A DNA stretch of 64,000 nt from Paraescarpia echinospica (Eukaryota; Annelida; Polychaeta; Sabellida; Siboglinidae): positions 40,654,365 to 40,718,364 of the forward strand of contig CM034531.1 of assembly GCA_020002185.1 (NCBI GenBank), given 5' to 3'. Below, one piece after another: positions 1-12,600 of the stretch. The translations under genes were made by a program, and so were the position numbers. A model generated the notes under the pieces. The model was not told the origin of the DNA. It searched no databases and saw only the letters and a program-made list of their open reading frames with translations. Position 1 is the first letter of the stretch. The number at the start of each line of letters is the position of its first letter.

Positions 1-28
1 TCAGCTCGTTGATCTCGAAGAAGTTACT

Positions 29-1381
29 TTAGTAGTCCGTCGAGCTCAAACAAATATGTTGCGACCTTGCCCTGCGCAGGCATCCCTCTATTCCAATATG
101 GCCCTGGTGTATCAATTTCACCATTCCCGGTCGCATCACATGGACGATTATTAATCTGCCTCCCTTGAAGATTAATCCATCTTCAAGTAACAGTTCATAT
201 TTGAACTGCACGTACGGTTTTAGTGCTTCCTTACCGGTACCCGCTGCTGGCCACCCTGACTTGATGGCCTTCTCGAGTTCTTGCAACACTGCGTCTTCCT
301 TCGTGGCGTGCTGCAGCTCGATCAGTTTATCTTCAGGCAGCATGATGTTGTCGCTGTACATCATCTCGTCTAAGTCGTCAACTTTATTGACATCGGCATT
401 CGTATCTCGCCGAGTGTCTCGTTTAGCCTCCGTGTTGTATGCTCGGCTCAACGTATCTGCAACGTACATTTCCGATCCATTCTTGTACCTCATTTCGAGT
501 GGATACTTCTGCAGTCGCAATCTCCTGCGCTGCAGTCGCTTCGGTGCCATGTGTATTTCTCTCTTGAAGATAGTTTCTAGCGGCTTGTGGTCAGAGCCCA
601 CGTGTACTACATCTCGACCATATATGTAGTCGTTGAACCGCTCACACGCAAACACTATCGCCAACAGTTCCTTCTCGATCTGTGCGTAGTTTTGTTCGGT
701 ATCCGTCATGGCTCTGCTTGCGTAACATATCGGCTGGCCATCCTGCATGAGCGTAGCTCCCAGGCCTGTTTGCGACGCGTCTGCCTGGATTGTTACGTCT
801 TTATCCACACCGTAGTAAAGCAGCACTGGGGCGTTACTGAACTTCTTGTGTATCGCACACATTGCTTTGTTGTGCGACTCGTTCCACGTGAACTCACTTT
901 CCATGCGTATAAATTCACTCAACGGAGCTGTGAGGTCGGTCAGTCCCTTTACGAACTTGCCTAAGTACTGCACTGTACCAATTAGGCGGCGTACTCCTTC
1001 TACGTCCGTGGGCATTGGCATCTCGATTATGGCCGCGATTTTCTTCGGGTCAGGTTTCATGCCCTCGTCTGTCAGCAGACATCCCATGTAGCTGACTTCG
1101 TTTAGTTTGTAACGTACCTTTTCCGCGTTGAGGACTAGGTTTTTCTCACGACATCTCTCGCGGAACGCATGCAGGTTGACGTCATGTTCGTCGTCGTCTT
1201 TCCCCGTGATGAGAAAATCATCTGCGATTACTTCGATGCCCTGTAATCCTTCGATGGTCTCATGCATCTTCCTCTGCCAGACTTCCGGTGCACTGGAAAT
1301 GCCATATGTAGCTTTCAAACGGCGTGTTGAATATTGTGAGTCGGCTGGATTCCTCATCCAATTCGACCTGCCAAAACGCAT
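29..1381 (-). pseudogene. pol: Gypsy-1 pol, 3' part: RT palm, RNase H, start of integrase
   Basis: This 450-codon frame starts inside the RT domain. It carries the polymerase box IADDFLI near residue 53, thumb and connection regions, an RNase H domain starting ADASQTGLGA near residue 200 with the SDHKPLE segment, the ADTLSR tether, and the first HxGHxG part of the integrase zinc finger near residue 428. The first ~20 residues are out of frame with RT, because a short deletion near 1310 changes the frame. It would have copied the element RNA to DNA in cytoplasmic particles. The integrase core is missing, so the copy cannot move by itself. Confidence 0.85.
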
Positions 1382-1421
1382 TTTTGGCGTCTATGACAGT
1401 GAAGACACGCGCACCGCTTAG

Positions 1422-2159
1422 TCATTTGGCAATTTCCTCTATCGTTGACATTTGATAATGCACTCGCTTGATAGTTCGGTTTTGATCCCGTGGATCCATG
1501 CAGATACGCAGTTTTCCTGGCTTCGACACGAGCAACAAGCTGGAAACCCAATCTGTCGGTTCACTGACTGGCGCGATGATGTCATCGTTGATCATCTCAC
1601 GCAGCTCATGTTTCAGCTTGTCCCTCAGAGGCACTGGTACTCGTCGAGGGGCGTGTACGACAGGATTGACGTCTCTGTCAATATTGATGTGGTACAGGCC
1701 TGGTATTTTTCCAAGTCCCTTGAAAACATCTGCATACTGGTGTTGTATGTCAGCGGTGTCAAAGCTAGGCATCTTCGTTGCCTGCTTTGCATCAACGTTG
1801 TTTACGCCCGGGGTCTCCGGCGATTCTTCTAATGGCCGAATGGCGTCCATATCAATCCACTGCAGCGCACCGATGCCAACGCATGCCTGGCGGCTGAGAA
1901 GCGGTTGGCGGTGTTTACCGCTCATCACTTTGAAGTGCAGATTGTGTTTACGGCCGTTTCTGTGGACTTGAAGTGTTGTGATCCCCATCACTTTAACTTT
2001 CGTCCCCCCATACACAGTCAGTGTGTCTGTGACTCGTGTCAGATTCTGCAAGTTAGTATCTCCTGTAGCTAACTTATAGTCACTCAGCGACAGGATGTTA
2101 CATTGGGATCCGGTATCGCACTCGAACTGCACCTTGTGCGACCCGATACCAAGCGTCAT
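1422..2159 (-). pseudogene. pol: Gypsy-1 protease and RT fingers
   Basis: A 245-codon frame holds an aspartic protease with the active-site motif CDTGSQCN near residue 12, then a spacer, and the RT fingers with SLLLVSKPGKLRICMDPRD near residue 210. It stops at MSTIEEIAK, where a TGA interrupts RT just before the conserved FTVIDAKNAFWQ segment. That segment is still readable at 1330-1415 in the same frame. The start overlaps the end of gag by four bases (ATGA), so either gag zinc-knuckle sequence has been deleted or the two are translated by re-initiation. Confidence 0.85.
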
Positions 2160-2653
2160 GTATCCAGCGTCCGTCTGACGTCCTCATCGAACGCACAGTT
2201 TGTTCCGATTCGCCGCAGCTCGTTATACCACGTCATGACATCTTCCCCAGCCCGCTGTTTACGAGAATGAAAGATGTGTCTCTCATACGGTATGTTCACC
2301 CTTGGCGTACAGTAGTTCTCGTACATTTGTAGAACTGGTTCTACTTCGTAGCGATGTGCAGAATCATTCCCCGGGTGATTCTGCCAGATGTCTTTCGCAC
2401 CCTGGCCGATCAGTGACAACAACGTACTCACGCGTTTCCGTTTGGTTTTTTCATCCAGATCTGTGGCGACTTCACATTCTATCCAGGCGCTTTTCCAAGA
2501 ATTCGCAGCAATTAGTGCGTCGATTTTCAATGGCGGCGGTGGTGGAATACTGCTGTTGTACGTTGTCACAATACGATTAAGTGGAGGCGATGTTGGCGAC
2601 GGTGGCGTAGCCAGCTCACTGGACGGAGGCGTGGCCATCACAGTGTCCCTCAC
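2156..2653 (-). pseudogene. gag: Gypsy-1 gag, C-terminal zinc knuckle missing
   Basis: A 165-codon frame with a proline-rich N-terminus followed by a helical Gag capsid-type region (residues ~45-165). Recognisable segments are SAWIECEVATDLDEKTKRKR and the later MTWYNELRRIGTNCAFDEDVR, typical of the pfam retrotransposon gag fold. The usual CCHC zinc knuckle is absent, and the frame stops at DT exactly where the protease ATG begins. A full Gypsy Gag is normally 300 residues or more, so part of the coding sequence has been lost. Confidence 0.8.
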
Positions 2654-2770
2654 ACTTAACGGAGTCTAGCTGATCTTATCAGGCACTGTTGTCGCAATCT
2701 CGCTGAGCCGGTAATTCAGCGATCATCCAGATAACGTAATCCAATTAACACGTAACGGGTAACGGTAGGT

Positions 2771-2785
2771 CACTTCCTGACACCA
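2771..2785 (-). other. Gypsy-1 primer binding site (tRNA-Leu type)
   Basis: On the minus strand the sequence next to the LTR end reads TGGTGTCAGGAAGTG. This differs by one inserted G from the TGGTGTCAGAAGTG site found in Gypsy-2 in this window, and fits the 3' end of a metazoan tRNA-Leu. Confidence 0.75.
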
Positions 2786-2953
2786 TGTAACGGTACTGCT
2801 CGTATCTATGTATTATATAACATACAAACAACACGTCGAGAGAATATGTTTAATACGTTGCTATCTGGATACACAGCTACACTGGTCTAAATCCTAGGCT
2901 AGACTGATTCACTACAAATTATCTTAAAACGGTAACTCCTAGTATATCTTACA
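2786..2953 (-). repeat. Gypsy-1 5' LTR (putative)
   Basis: The segment begins TGTAACGG directly at the primer site and can be closed at TTACA about 168 bp away, giving short inverted ends TGTAA/TTACA. The partner LTR lies outside the window, so the outer boundary is inferred from the ends only. Confidence 0.5.
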
Positions 2954-2969
2954 GTTATGGTACAAGATC

Positions 2970-3132
2970 TAAATCATCCAATAATTAATATCTTCCAAAC
3001 CCATAGTCACAAAATCTCCAAAATATATACTGTCACATCATTGTGGAACAACCTACCATCTAAAGTTAAAAATAAAAAAACTGTTGCCAATTTCCAAAAA
3101 CAATGTGTTCTGTATAATTATCATTGGTAAAC
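2970..3132 (+). mobile_element. LINE ORF2 3'-end fragment
   Basis: A plus-strand translation gives TSLWNNLPSKVKNKKTVANF followed by a stop at about 3130. This is the typical C-terminal LWNxLPxxV...FK signature of CR1/jockey-like reverse transcriptases. The fragment is short and heavily 5' truncated. Confidence 0.65.
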
Positions 3133-3589
3133 AATAAGTATTAGGTATTAATATCTTCCATATTATAAATGTTTGTTTTAAATTCATATCAAATTCTCAT
3201 AACTTGGTTAAGTCTTGTGGCATCATCACTCTGGGGTATAATTACCACCCAAAATCACATATATCTTTATATAACTAATATAACATCTTAACATCAACAA
3301 AATGCTCCCCCCTGGGTGCTGATACCACAATTCCACTTCAGTATTATATTTCCATCCAGTGTAGGCCCTACCTGCTCACTCACTTGTATATACATAATTT
3401 ATAATATTATTTACCTATGTATGTCTTATGGTTTTATCATAATGTATGCATGTAACCAATACCAAAACAGTTGTAACTGAATGTAGTCTATGAATAAATA
3501 TCTTGTATCTTGCATCAAAATTAACTAAAACAACAAGTGGTGGCGCCTCATCGCGGATAATCGAGGCTAAACATGTTACACGGTCGGAC
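3133..3589. other. Upstream region of EEF1AKMT2, nothing specific
   Basis: AT-rich DNA up to about 3530, then a short CpG-containing stretch that continues into exon 1. It probably holds the promoter of the methyltransferase gene, but I see no TATA box or clear motif. Confidence 0.4.
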
Positions 3590-3663
3590 ATGGCCGCGCG
3601 CAGTGAAATGAGGGATGAATCCCACGGTGAACTCGTTTCGTCAAAACTGGGAACAAAAGAATA
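3590..3663 (+). CDS. EEF1AKMT2: EEF1AKMT2 exon 1
   Basis: The ATG opens a 24-codon stretch ([11 protein letters not shown]...SKLGTKE) plus two bases. It ends at the donor ATA|GTACAT, and the two spare bases complete the Tyr of EYWDQ with exon 2. LGT(K/R)E(Y/H)WD is the conserved N-terminal block of the family, which fixes the start and the splice phase. Confidence 0.8.
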
Positions 3664-6600
3664 GTACATATCACTAGCTTTAGCTTTCATGGTTATCCGC
3701 TTTCTTTTGTGTCACTACACTAAATTGTTAGTGTGTTTAATTTATTGTTCAGTTAGTGATTAATACTACAGTACTGACAGACCGATGCCATCTTTCAAGA
3801 TGGTGTTACTGTGGGCGATAATACAAGTATAGTCGCGGTTTCATGAGTTGTCTACCAAACTCCAATACAGTAGTTAGTCACCAGTTTGCAATTGCCATCA
3901 CTGGCATCAGTCTAGTAGTCAATACACAACCCACCTCCATTTCGCCGTTAGAACTACATTTTTGCGTGACACTACTATACTACAGTGCGATACTTAGACT
4001 TAGTTGGAACCATAAATCATAATTAACATAATATGATTTATATATTATATAAATCATTCAACATCATCCCAGACATATTTATGTTATGAAACAGTGTGTC
4101 AAAACCCCACAAACGCCTATCCAAACCAGCATCCTACGGAATAACTGGAAACCCAAAACTAGATCAAATAATTTCTGTCAAACCGTAAACAGAGTCTCAA
4201 TAAATGGAGTTCTGTCAGACACAACAGATGTTACATAGGGCTCAGTCCTAGGACCAGTCCTTTTCCTACTCGTCATAAATGACATAAATGAAAACATCCA
4301 ATCTCCCATACGCCCATTTGCAGACGACAGCATTATACACTGTATATAATAAAATCGCCTCCGAAACCAACATTCTTCAAATTGATCTTAACTAACTCCA
4401 AACATAGTCTGACAAATGGCAAATGCAATTTAACATTTCTAAATGTGTCCACCTCCCGGTAACAAACAACTAAACCCAGTCTACACTCGTATTCACTCTT
4501 CGTCATGCCACTCGCTAAGGTATCCAGCCATCCGTATCTCCCAGTAAAATTACATTCAAAATTAACCTGGGCAAGTCACGTCACCGACATAGTTTCAAAA
4601 ACCTCAAAAGTCCTAGGCATGATTAAAAGAACCCTTGGCCCATGCAAACCTGAAGTCAAAGAAATAGCTTATAACATGCTAATCCGGTCAAAACTTGAGT
4701 ATAACACTGCCACCCAAATTAAGCACCTTGAAAAAATATAACATTATGCTGCCAGATATGTTAAAAATGATCATAGATGCCAAACCAACTCAGCAGACCT
4801 AGTAACCACTCTTGGATGGCCAACTCTTGAACGACGACGCATTATCAAACAAGCTGACATTTTATAAAATTTTAAATAACATCAAGATCAATATCTCGCC
4901 AGGCCTTCTAACACAGGCAAGAAACCTTAGCCATTATGTACCCCCTAGGTGCTGCTTTAATGCAGCTGTTTTCTCCTTCTACCCCTTAGCCATTATGTAG
5001 CCCCTAGGTGCTGCATTAATGCAGCTGTTTTCTCCTTCTACCCCAGAGCAATCCTTATATGGAACATGATCCCAACACAAATCACAAAAATAGCCCCATT
5101 GCTTTTCAAACAGCCATCATGAACCTTCCATTCAGCACACCCAATCACCTTAACTGCTTTTCAATAGTTTATTAATTTAAGCAACCCACAGTGCATGTGT
5201 GTGCACAAACACCTCAAACTCCTGAATTAGCCCAAGATTGGGCTGTTTGGAGTACCCGACCTAAGACCTAAGTCTTAGCTCACTCTTGAGGCCCAAAGTG
5301 CGACCCGGTTTGCATCAACATACGCTGCAATATTATTCACTGGTAGTGCTGACTGACACAAACCGGGTCATTCTTTGGTTCTCAAAACTGCGATAAGGTG
5401 CAGTATTTTTGTAATGTAAATGTGCCTGGGATGATGTTGAATGATGTCCACAACTAACGCACTAAGGTACAAAAGTTAGGCAACCATGTAGTTATAATGC
5501 TGAAATCGAGGTGGGCCTGGATACTAGACAAGTGCCCAGGCTTGTGTAGAATCCAGACCCACCTCGATTTCGGCATTGCTGGGTATGCAGACTATATGTT
5601 TTCCAAAATTAACACCTCTAAGTTAGTTCCATTATTCATCATAAGTAATCCAAGATATATTTACGTTAAAAAAATTTAATCTTAGTGCACTTTTGAGACA
5701 TAATAGACTGTTCGGTTTGCATCAACATGCACTGATCATTGCTCATTCCAAGCTCGCAGCACAGACTGGCACAAACCCAAAGTATGACTTGGAACTTTGT
5801 CCATTTATTACTGTCCAGCCAGGCAACTGACCATTTGGGTCTTTGTGTTGATATATAAAAAGGCATTAGCCATCAAACAAATTTTGCACAGACCTGGGTT
5901 CAATTCACTTTTATCAATTCCAATTCATGTTTATTTATCAAAGATAAATTCCAATTCAGTTCAGTGTACCCACAAAAAGGATCAATTCCAATTCAATTCA
6001 TTTTTATTAAGTTGTAAGTCAATTCTAATTCATATAGGCAACAACAGCTGTTTTGTTGTGACTTATTAAGTTTCTGCACATTGATGTACAAAGAAACCCC
6101 AGTGAAAATCCACTCAAGAAAACAATAGCTCTAATTTGCTTAATTAATCACTTACACTTACAGGTAAATGGGTTAGTGTAGGCTGTTGGCCTATGTTAGC
6201 ACCAGTATCCTAGGTTGTCCTAGCATAAGCCAGGAAGTCTAATAAAATGCCTGCTTTATTCTCAGAAGAGACAATGCTAAACAGGCCTTGTGCCATGTAC
6301 TGCAATCTGAGTGTTATGAAGGGTTATGTTGACAGGTGGTACCATACTAGACACTGGTGGAGCTTGGCTAAAGAACACAGTGCATGCTGAATTCTGGACA
6401 TTGGCAACTGCTAATTCACCCCCTCTGCAAACAGTAATGTTGGTCTCTGGTGGTCAATTAGCACTTAGCAGCTCTGTTCTATGCTGCTAGTAAAACTGGG
6501 GTACATAGGGACTGAGAGAGCAGAGAACTGCTAGACAAAGAATTGCAGCCCATGTTTTGTCTGGTGACAAACCCTTTTTGCCTGTAGATACTGGTAGTTC

Positions 6601-9600
6601 TGCAGTTGGTTGATTTATTTTGGTCTTTGACCAGAAAGACACATCTGATAACATTACAGTTTAACATATATTTTGAACTTATACGTCTCGATTTATATAT
6701 ATAAAAAAGTCGTAAATTTATTTTCCGTTTCGATCAATTCATTCAATTCATATTACTTTGCAGGATTTAATTCCAATTCAATCTGTTTTGGTTTTATTCT
6801 ATTCAAATTCGTGCATTTTGTTGATCAATTCAATTAAGAATTGAACCCAGGTCTGATTGTGTGTGATGATATTTTAATGCCTGTCTCGGCTCCTGTTTAC
6901 AGCCTACTGGCAGCATAATAGCTTATATATTGATAAATTATAGCAAGTGAATGATGACGTTTTGCATAAGGCTATGGGTACAAAGTCCTATGCAGGCACT
7001 CCTCCCCCCCGTCCACCCTTATCACTTAGTGACTTGGGCAATCTATTTGAATCAGTTACAGTAAGGGACAACTCTTAGCTAACTAGCTAACTGTTTTTGT
7101 TTGTTTAATGTTTAAACTAACGTGCGCCTGCAAAATTCAACATAAAAGTGAGAATGTTCCCTGTGTGAATACTGTGTGGGCATACAATCAGAATAAAAGG
7201 GTGTAATTTAATAATTTTAAGCATTCAATAATTAAAATAATTGTTATTGTAAAAATCAACAAAATTACCGGGTAACATGCGTGGCTAGGTCCAGTTACAT
7301 AAATATATCTGGAATTTATTACAAATAAAATGTTGTATTAGTAGCAGAGATGTTAATTCAGAATGTTGTATGTAGTGTTGATGTAAAATGCCACAATATG
7401 TTTAATTTTTCATTTTAATTAAAGCATGTGTGCTCCTAAAAATATATATATTTTGTGCCTAATTATTTTACTTTAGGAGCGCACCGCTCCTAACTCAGAA
7501 TGTTAATTTCGAGGCCTGCTCAAAACGCAATATGATTATATTTGTCAGTAACTATTTCTTTAATTCTTGAAACTATTGGTAGCTTTTTATATTTGTAATT
7601 AATATTAAGCACACTCACATTAAATGAAATGGTTTGTCTTTTAGCTGGGATCAGATGTATGAGGAGGAATTGAAAGCATTTCATGAAATTGGCGATACTG
7701 GAGAAATATGGTAACACTACATATGTACATAATTATAATCATTATGTTATCCACACTTTTTGCAGTAATTGTGATTTTATAATGTCAGTGTTAAAAATTA
7801 TGGTGTTCATAATTTATAAATATATGTTTGTAAAAATATATAATGTATATAGGTTTGCCTGAAATAACTTTTTTTAAAGAGAGTTGACTTTGACCTCATT
7901 GATCCAATAATGTCATCTTGATGCCAATGCCACACGCCTGTATAGAGTAGATGTGAGGAAGGCGTTTGTGTCTGTGACATTTGGAACATATATAGACTGA
8001 ACATTTAAAAGGCTGGTTGAGTACACATTTAGGCTAATTGCTTCAACCTATTGTCTTTCAGGTTTGGGTTTGAGAGTGTTGAGCGTGTGGTGACCTGGTT
8101 AGAACACAGTCCTTTGACCTCTCTCAGAAGTGACATCATTGATCTTGGTTGTGGCAATGCAGCCATGCTTCTTGAAATGGTTTGTACTCAACATTATATT
8201 TATGTTTGTTAAGCATTTTTTGGAAAGAGGTCTGAAGAGTGCATCTTATTGGGATGCGTGAATCCTTTTGCATAACAATTTGATCATCATGTGTAGTACT
8301 CTCCTGACCTGCTTAGATGACACATGTTCGAGTACTGAGGGCCTGTTGGTCACAGTATCATAGTGGTTAGAACAACAGACTCGGTGGAGAGATTCCAGGT
8401 GCAAATCCTCCTGCAGCTGTTTTAAACCATAAGCAAGTACATTCACTTCACATTGCCTCATTTCACTTAGCTGTATGAAAGAGTACATGGCTGTAGACAG
8501 TGATGGGAAGTAATTGCAGCATGGCTGAATTCTTCCCACAGAAGTAAAGATGGTATTGAACAGGTCTGCCAGGGAGTGAAGTGTAGAGTTTTACTGTTGA
8601 AGGCTTGAAGTGTCAAAACAATGGAAGTCCATTTTAGTATGCACCAAGGCCTACGGGGCTATTTGGTATGTGTCAATTTGACTCTTCGCATAATCAAAAC
8701 AGCAAGTTCTGTTGGTTTGAATCATCAATGCATTCACCAGATTCTACAGGTTCTTGTAGCCTAATTGGAATGGTGTGTTTTGCAAGCAGTTGGTGATGGG
8801 GTTGTGGATCCACACTATCATGCTAACTTCAGAACTTCTAAGATATGTAAATGGACTTGCATTGCTTTGATTGTTCAACAGCAAAATTAAGATAATTGTT
8901 TTCTTAAAATTATATTTTGCATCATACAAACCTTTTAGATTATAACATCATGACTGCCCAGCTGTGTTTTTTAAGGAATCACAGTTGTATTGCCTACCCG
9001 CTATTTTTACTCTTATCTGTTTATTAATATCATCCTTATGGTACCATGCAGTGTATGTAGATTGTGATCAGCTTTCAACAATTTCAGACCCTGACACAAT
9101 TATGTTCCATCCATATAAAATGTAGTAGATACACTGTATATGGTATTGGCTCAACACATTCAAATTAAACACACAATGGTCAAACTATGATAAAATAAAC
9201 ATTATGTACCTGGTACATATCATATGTATTTTAACATACTGATGACCAAAATGTGTTTTAACTTATTAAAACACATTTAGGCCTACAATGTAGGGGAAGT
9301 AGGGGCATGTCCGCACCTCAAGGCATGTCCACACACCCTATTATTGATGCATCACGTAACATCTGGTTATTGGAATTGTAACAAACAATAGCGTCTAACC
9401 CCCAAATCGACAATTTGCCATTTAATTAGAGTTGTGAAATAAAACATTTTCATAAAAACTGATGTAATTTTACTCATATACTGTCATGTGTATTATACCA
9501 ACAGTGAAGCGGCATACGAATGTACTTATATAATTCCAAACTGCATTTTAACTGTGTTGTAATAGTGGAAATAAAGGTTACTTTCATAAACAGCATTTTC

Positions 9601-12600
9601 AAACAGTTCGGAAATGTTCACATGTTGGATGCTTGGGGGATGACCGCACATGCCTGTGCGGACAAAGCCAGACATACCCCACACACTGGGCAGACATGCC
9701 CCGTTTGTCAACAGTTATATGTAACCCACTTAGATATACATTTAGATACTTCAATAGCTTAGTACATGATGATTATTTATAATTACCGCACATAAATCAT
9801 TCGCTGCTTCAATGTGCATTAGGCTGTATCATGTTGGCCTCACATCGTGCCATGTTGTATGTCATTAGTACCATATTACACTTAAACAAATGAAGCTTTA
9901 TTTTATAATTGTGCATAGGCATACATAACCGCGATGGCAAATTATATTTAATCTATAACATAGTAGCCTATACAGGTTAAATAACACTGCAACTGATCTA
10001 GGCTAATAGCTGGCGTGATTACTTCAGGTGCACGATGGTGAGACGCTATAGGAGGAAAACCAACAAACAGCCATGGAGTGATGAAAACATGCAACTGGCT
10101 ATTGAGTTGTGGAACAAGGGGGGGCTGCGAGATCGCATAAAGAATAAGAACACAAAAATATCCGGTGCTAAAAAAAGTTTCGCAAGGGGTTTTAGAACCA
10201 TCTTCTCTGAGGAACAAGAAGACAAATTGTGTTTGTACATCCTCCGTATGGAAGAGGTCTTACTTGGACTGTGCAGAGATGATGTACGGCTTGTTGCCTA
10301 CCAGATGGCCGTGTGGAACAACATTCCGCACAACTTCAACAACCAAACTGAGATGGCAGGAAGTGACTCACTGACTGGCTCATGTCGTTTCGGCATTGGC
10401 ACCCGGAATTGTTGTTGCGAACGCTGGAAGCTATGTCGGCGGTACGAGCACGGGGCTTTAGATAGGTTCTATGCATTGTACGGCGAATTGATCGATCCCA
10501 ATATGTTAGAGCCAGGCGATGTGTACAATGAAGACGAGACAGGTATTACAACAGTGCAGGGTAGACCATCTAAAACACTCGGCCGCTGCGGGAAGAAACA
10601 AATTGGGTGTCTAACATCGGCAGAATGAGGAACTCTCATAACAGCAGTCATCGCCATGAATGCGGCAGGCAACTATGTGCCTTCCATGATGATTTTCTCA
10701 CGAGTGCGCTGAAAGCCAGAGCTGATGGACGGTGCACCCCCGGGGAGTATATTTGCATGCCACCCAAGTGGGTGGATGCAAACAGATCTGTTTACAGATT
10801 GGTTCCACCACTTCATTGCTTTTTCTAAGCCAACCGAGAGCAAACCAGTACTACTTGTTCTTGACGGGCAAGCGACACACACCAAAAACATTGCATTAAT
10901 TGACAGGCAAAACAACATGCACATCATCTGCCTCCCGCAACACTGCACTCTCAGGTTGGAAATCGCATTTATGAAGCCTCTGAACTCATATTACAATGAG
11001 GCAGTGAGGATCTGGCTTCGTTCTCATCCAGGGAGAGTTGTCACCATCCATCAGATTGCCATGTTGTTCGGCGAGACATACCTCAAGGCAGCGATTACAA
11101 TTACAGCTGTCTATGAATTCAGAAAGACGTATTGTTCCATACAACCCTGCCATCTTCAGTGATGCAGACTTTGCCGGATCGCATCCGACTGATATTGCTT
11201 GTGATACGAATGCGTCTGGCCGAAGAGAAACGTGTCTCCTTGGAACAAGTGGATTGGTTCTTCCTGTCTCAGATAGAGCGCCTAATCAGGGCTCAACTGG
11301 TGGACAAGGAGCGAGTGGAGTAACGACGGCGCCTGCATCAGCAACAAGTGGGCATCCTCTTGTTGAACACGTCAATCCGTCAGACATATTGCCGATCCCT
11401 CGGTGGAAGGATTTCAAATGCACGGCAAGAAAATATCAAGACAGTGCGGCAAAACAGCGATCCTGACGGCTAGTCCTTACAAAGCCATGCTCGAAGCCAG
11501 AGTAAAGAAACTCCTGGTCAAACTGCAACCAGCAGTGAAGAAATACTTAGTTACAGCGGTCAGTTCAAAAGACATGAAGAAATCACGTGTTGTAAGTGCG
11601 CAAGCTTCTTCTTCTCCCAGTGAAACAGATGATGGTATGCTTGAATGTAACTCTGACTCGGAAGATTCGGAAAATGAACCGTTGGTTCTTGTTGCCAATC
11701 AATCAGCAATCAACAAGAGGGACTACATTCTTGTCAAGTTCTTATAAGAAACAATGGGTAGTGTACTATGCTGGAAAGATGGTGCATGTCGACAGGCGTG
11801 AAGATGAATTACAAACAAGTTACTTGAAGCACAATGACTTGCATAAAAGCGACGCTGTCACCTTCTGCTGGCCAGAAACCAAAGACCTGGCATGGCATGA
11901 TGAGCAAGACATTGTCGCAAAGCTGCCAGAGTGCCAACAACAGCTCAGCTGACAAGTTGCGTTTCGAATTTAACTTTATGTGTTACGAAAGCATGCTGTT
12001 TTAGTAGCCGTCTGACAAGCTGCATTTCGAACTTTGCTTTGATTGTTATGAGAGCATGCTGCTTTAGGAGCACGTTTCCAAATAACTGTTAATCAATCTT
12101 ATTGAGACTAGGTTTTTTTAAATGAGGGCTATGGTACAAGGCCTAGTTATGACTGTTTTTTCTTTAACTTTTCTTATGAAAAATGTTGATTTGTATTTTT
12201 CTGGTGTTTCTTGTCAGTTCTAATAAGTGTTGCACGTGACTGTAGCCTACACCTACCTACCGTATCTTGTCCGCACAAAGGTACACCTTTACATTTTACA
12301 AAATATTTAAATATCTGATGGGAGATGTGGCCTCTTAACAAACAACATCAAACTAATATGATTGCTCATTTTGAATACCAAATATCACCCTCTTGGCACA
12401 CACAGTGCACTAGCTACATCGTGTTTCACCTTAAGTGTGCGGACATGTCCCTACTTCCCCTATTAAAAAAATTATTTAAAATAGTATAAATAATATTATT
12501 CTGATAAATTAGTGTTTATTCTATGAGTAAATTGAGTATGATGCTTGTAATTTATTTCTTTGTTCCAGTACAAACATGGATTTTGTAACTTGGTTGGTGT

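Larger units (their letters stand above)
1..2953 (-). mobile_element. Gypsy-1: decayed Ty3/Gypsy LTR retrotransposon, 3' end outside window
   Basis: Reading the minus strand from 2953 downward I see an LTR, a tRNA-Leu-type primer binding site, gag, protease, reverse transcriptase (RT), RNase H and the start of the integrase zinc finger. The order PR-RT-RH-IN is that of Ty3/Gypsy. The integrase frame ends near base 29, so the catalytic domain is either cut off by the window edge or lost. A stop codon and a short deletion in RT show the copy is dead. Confidence 0.9.

Noticed and set aside
3415..3690. Minus-strand 91-codon frame opposite EEF1AKMT2 exon 1
   Set aside because: It is the antisense of a confirmed exon and its promoter, with no recognisable content.
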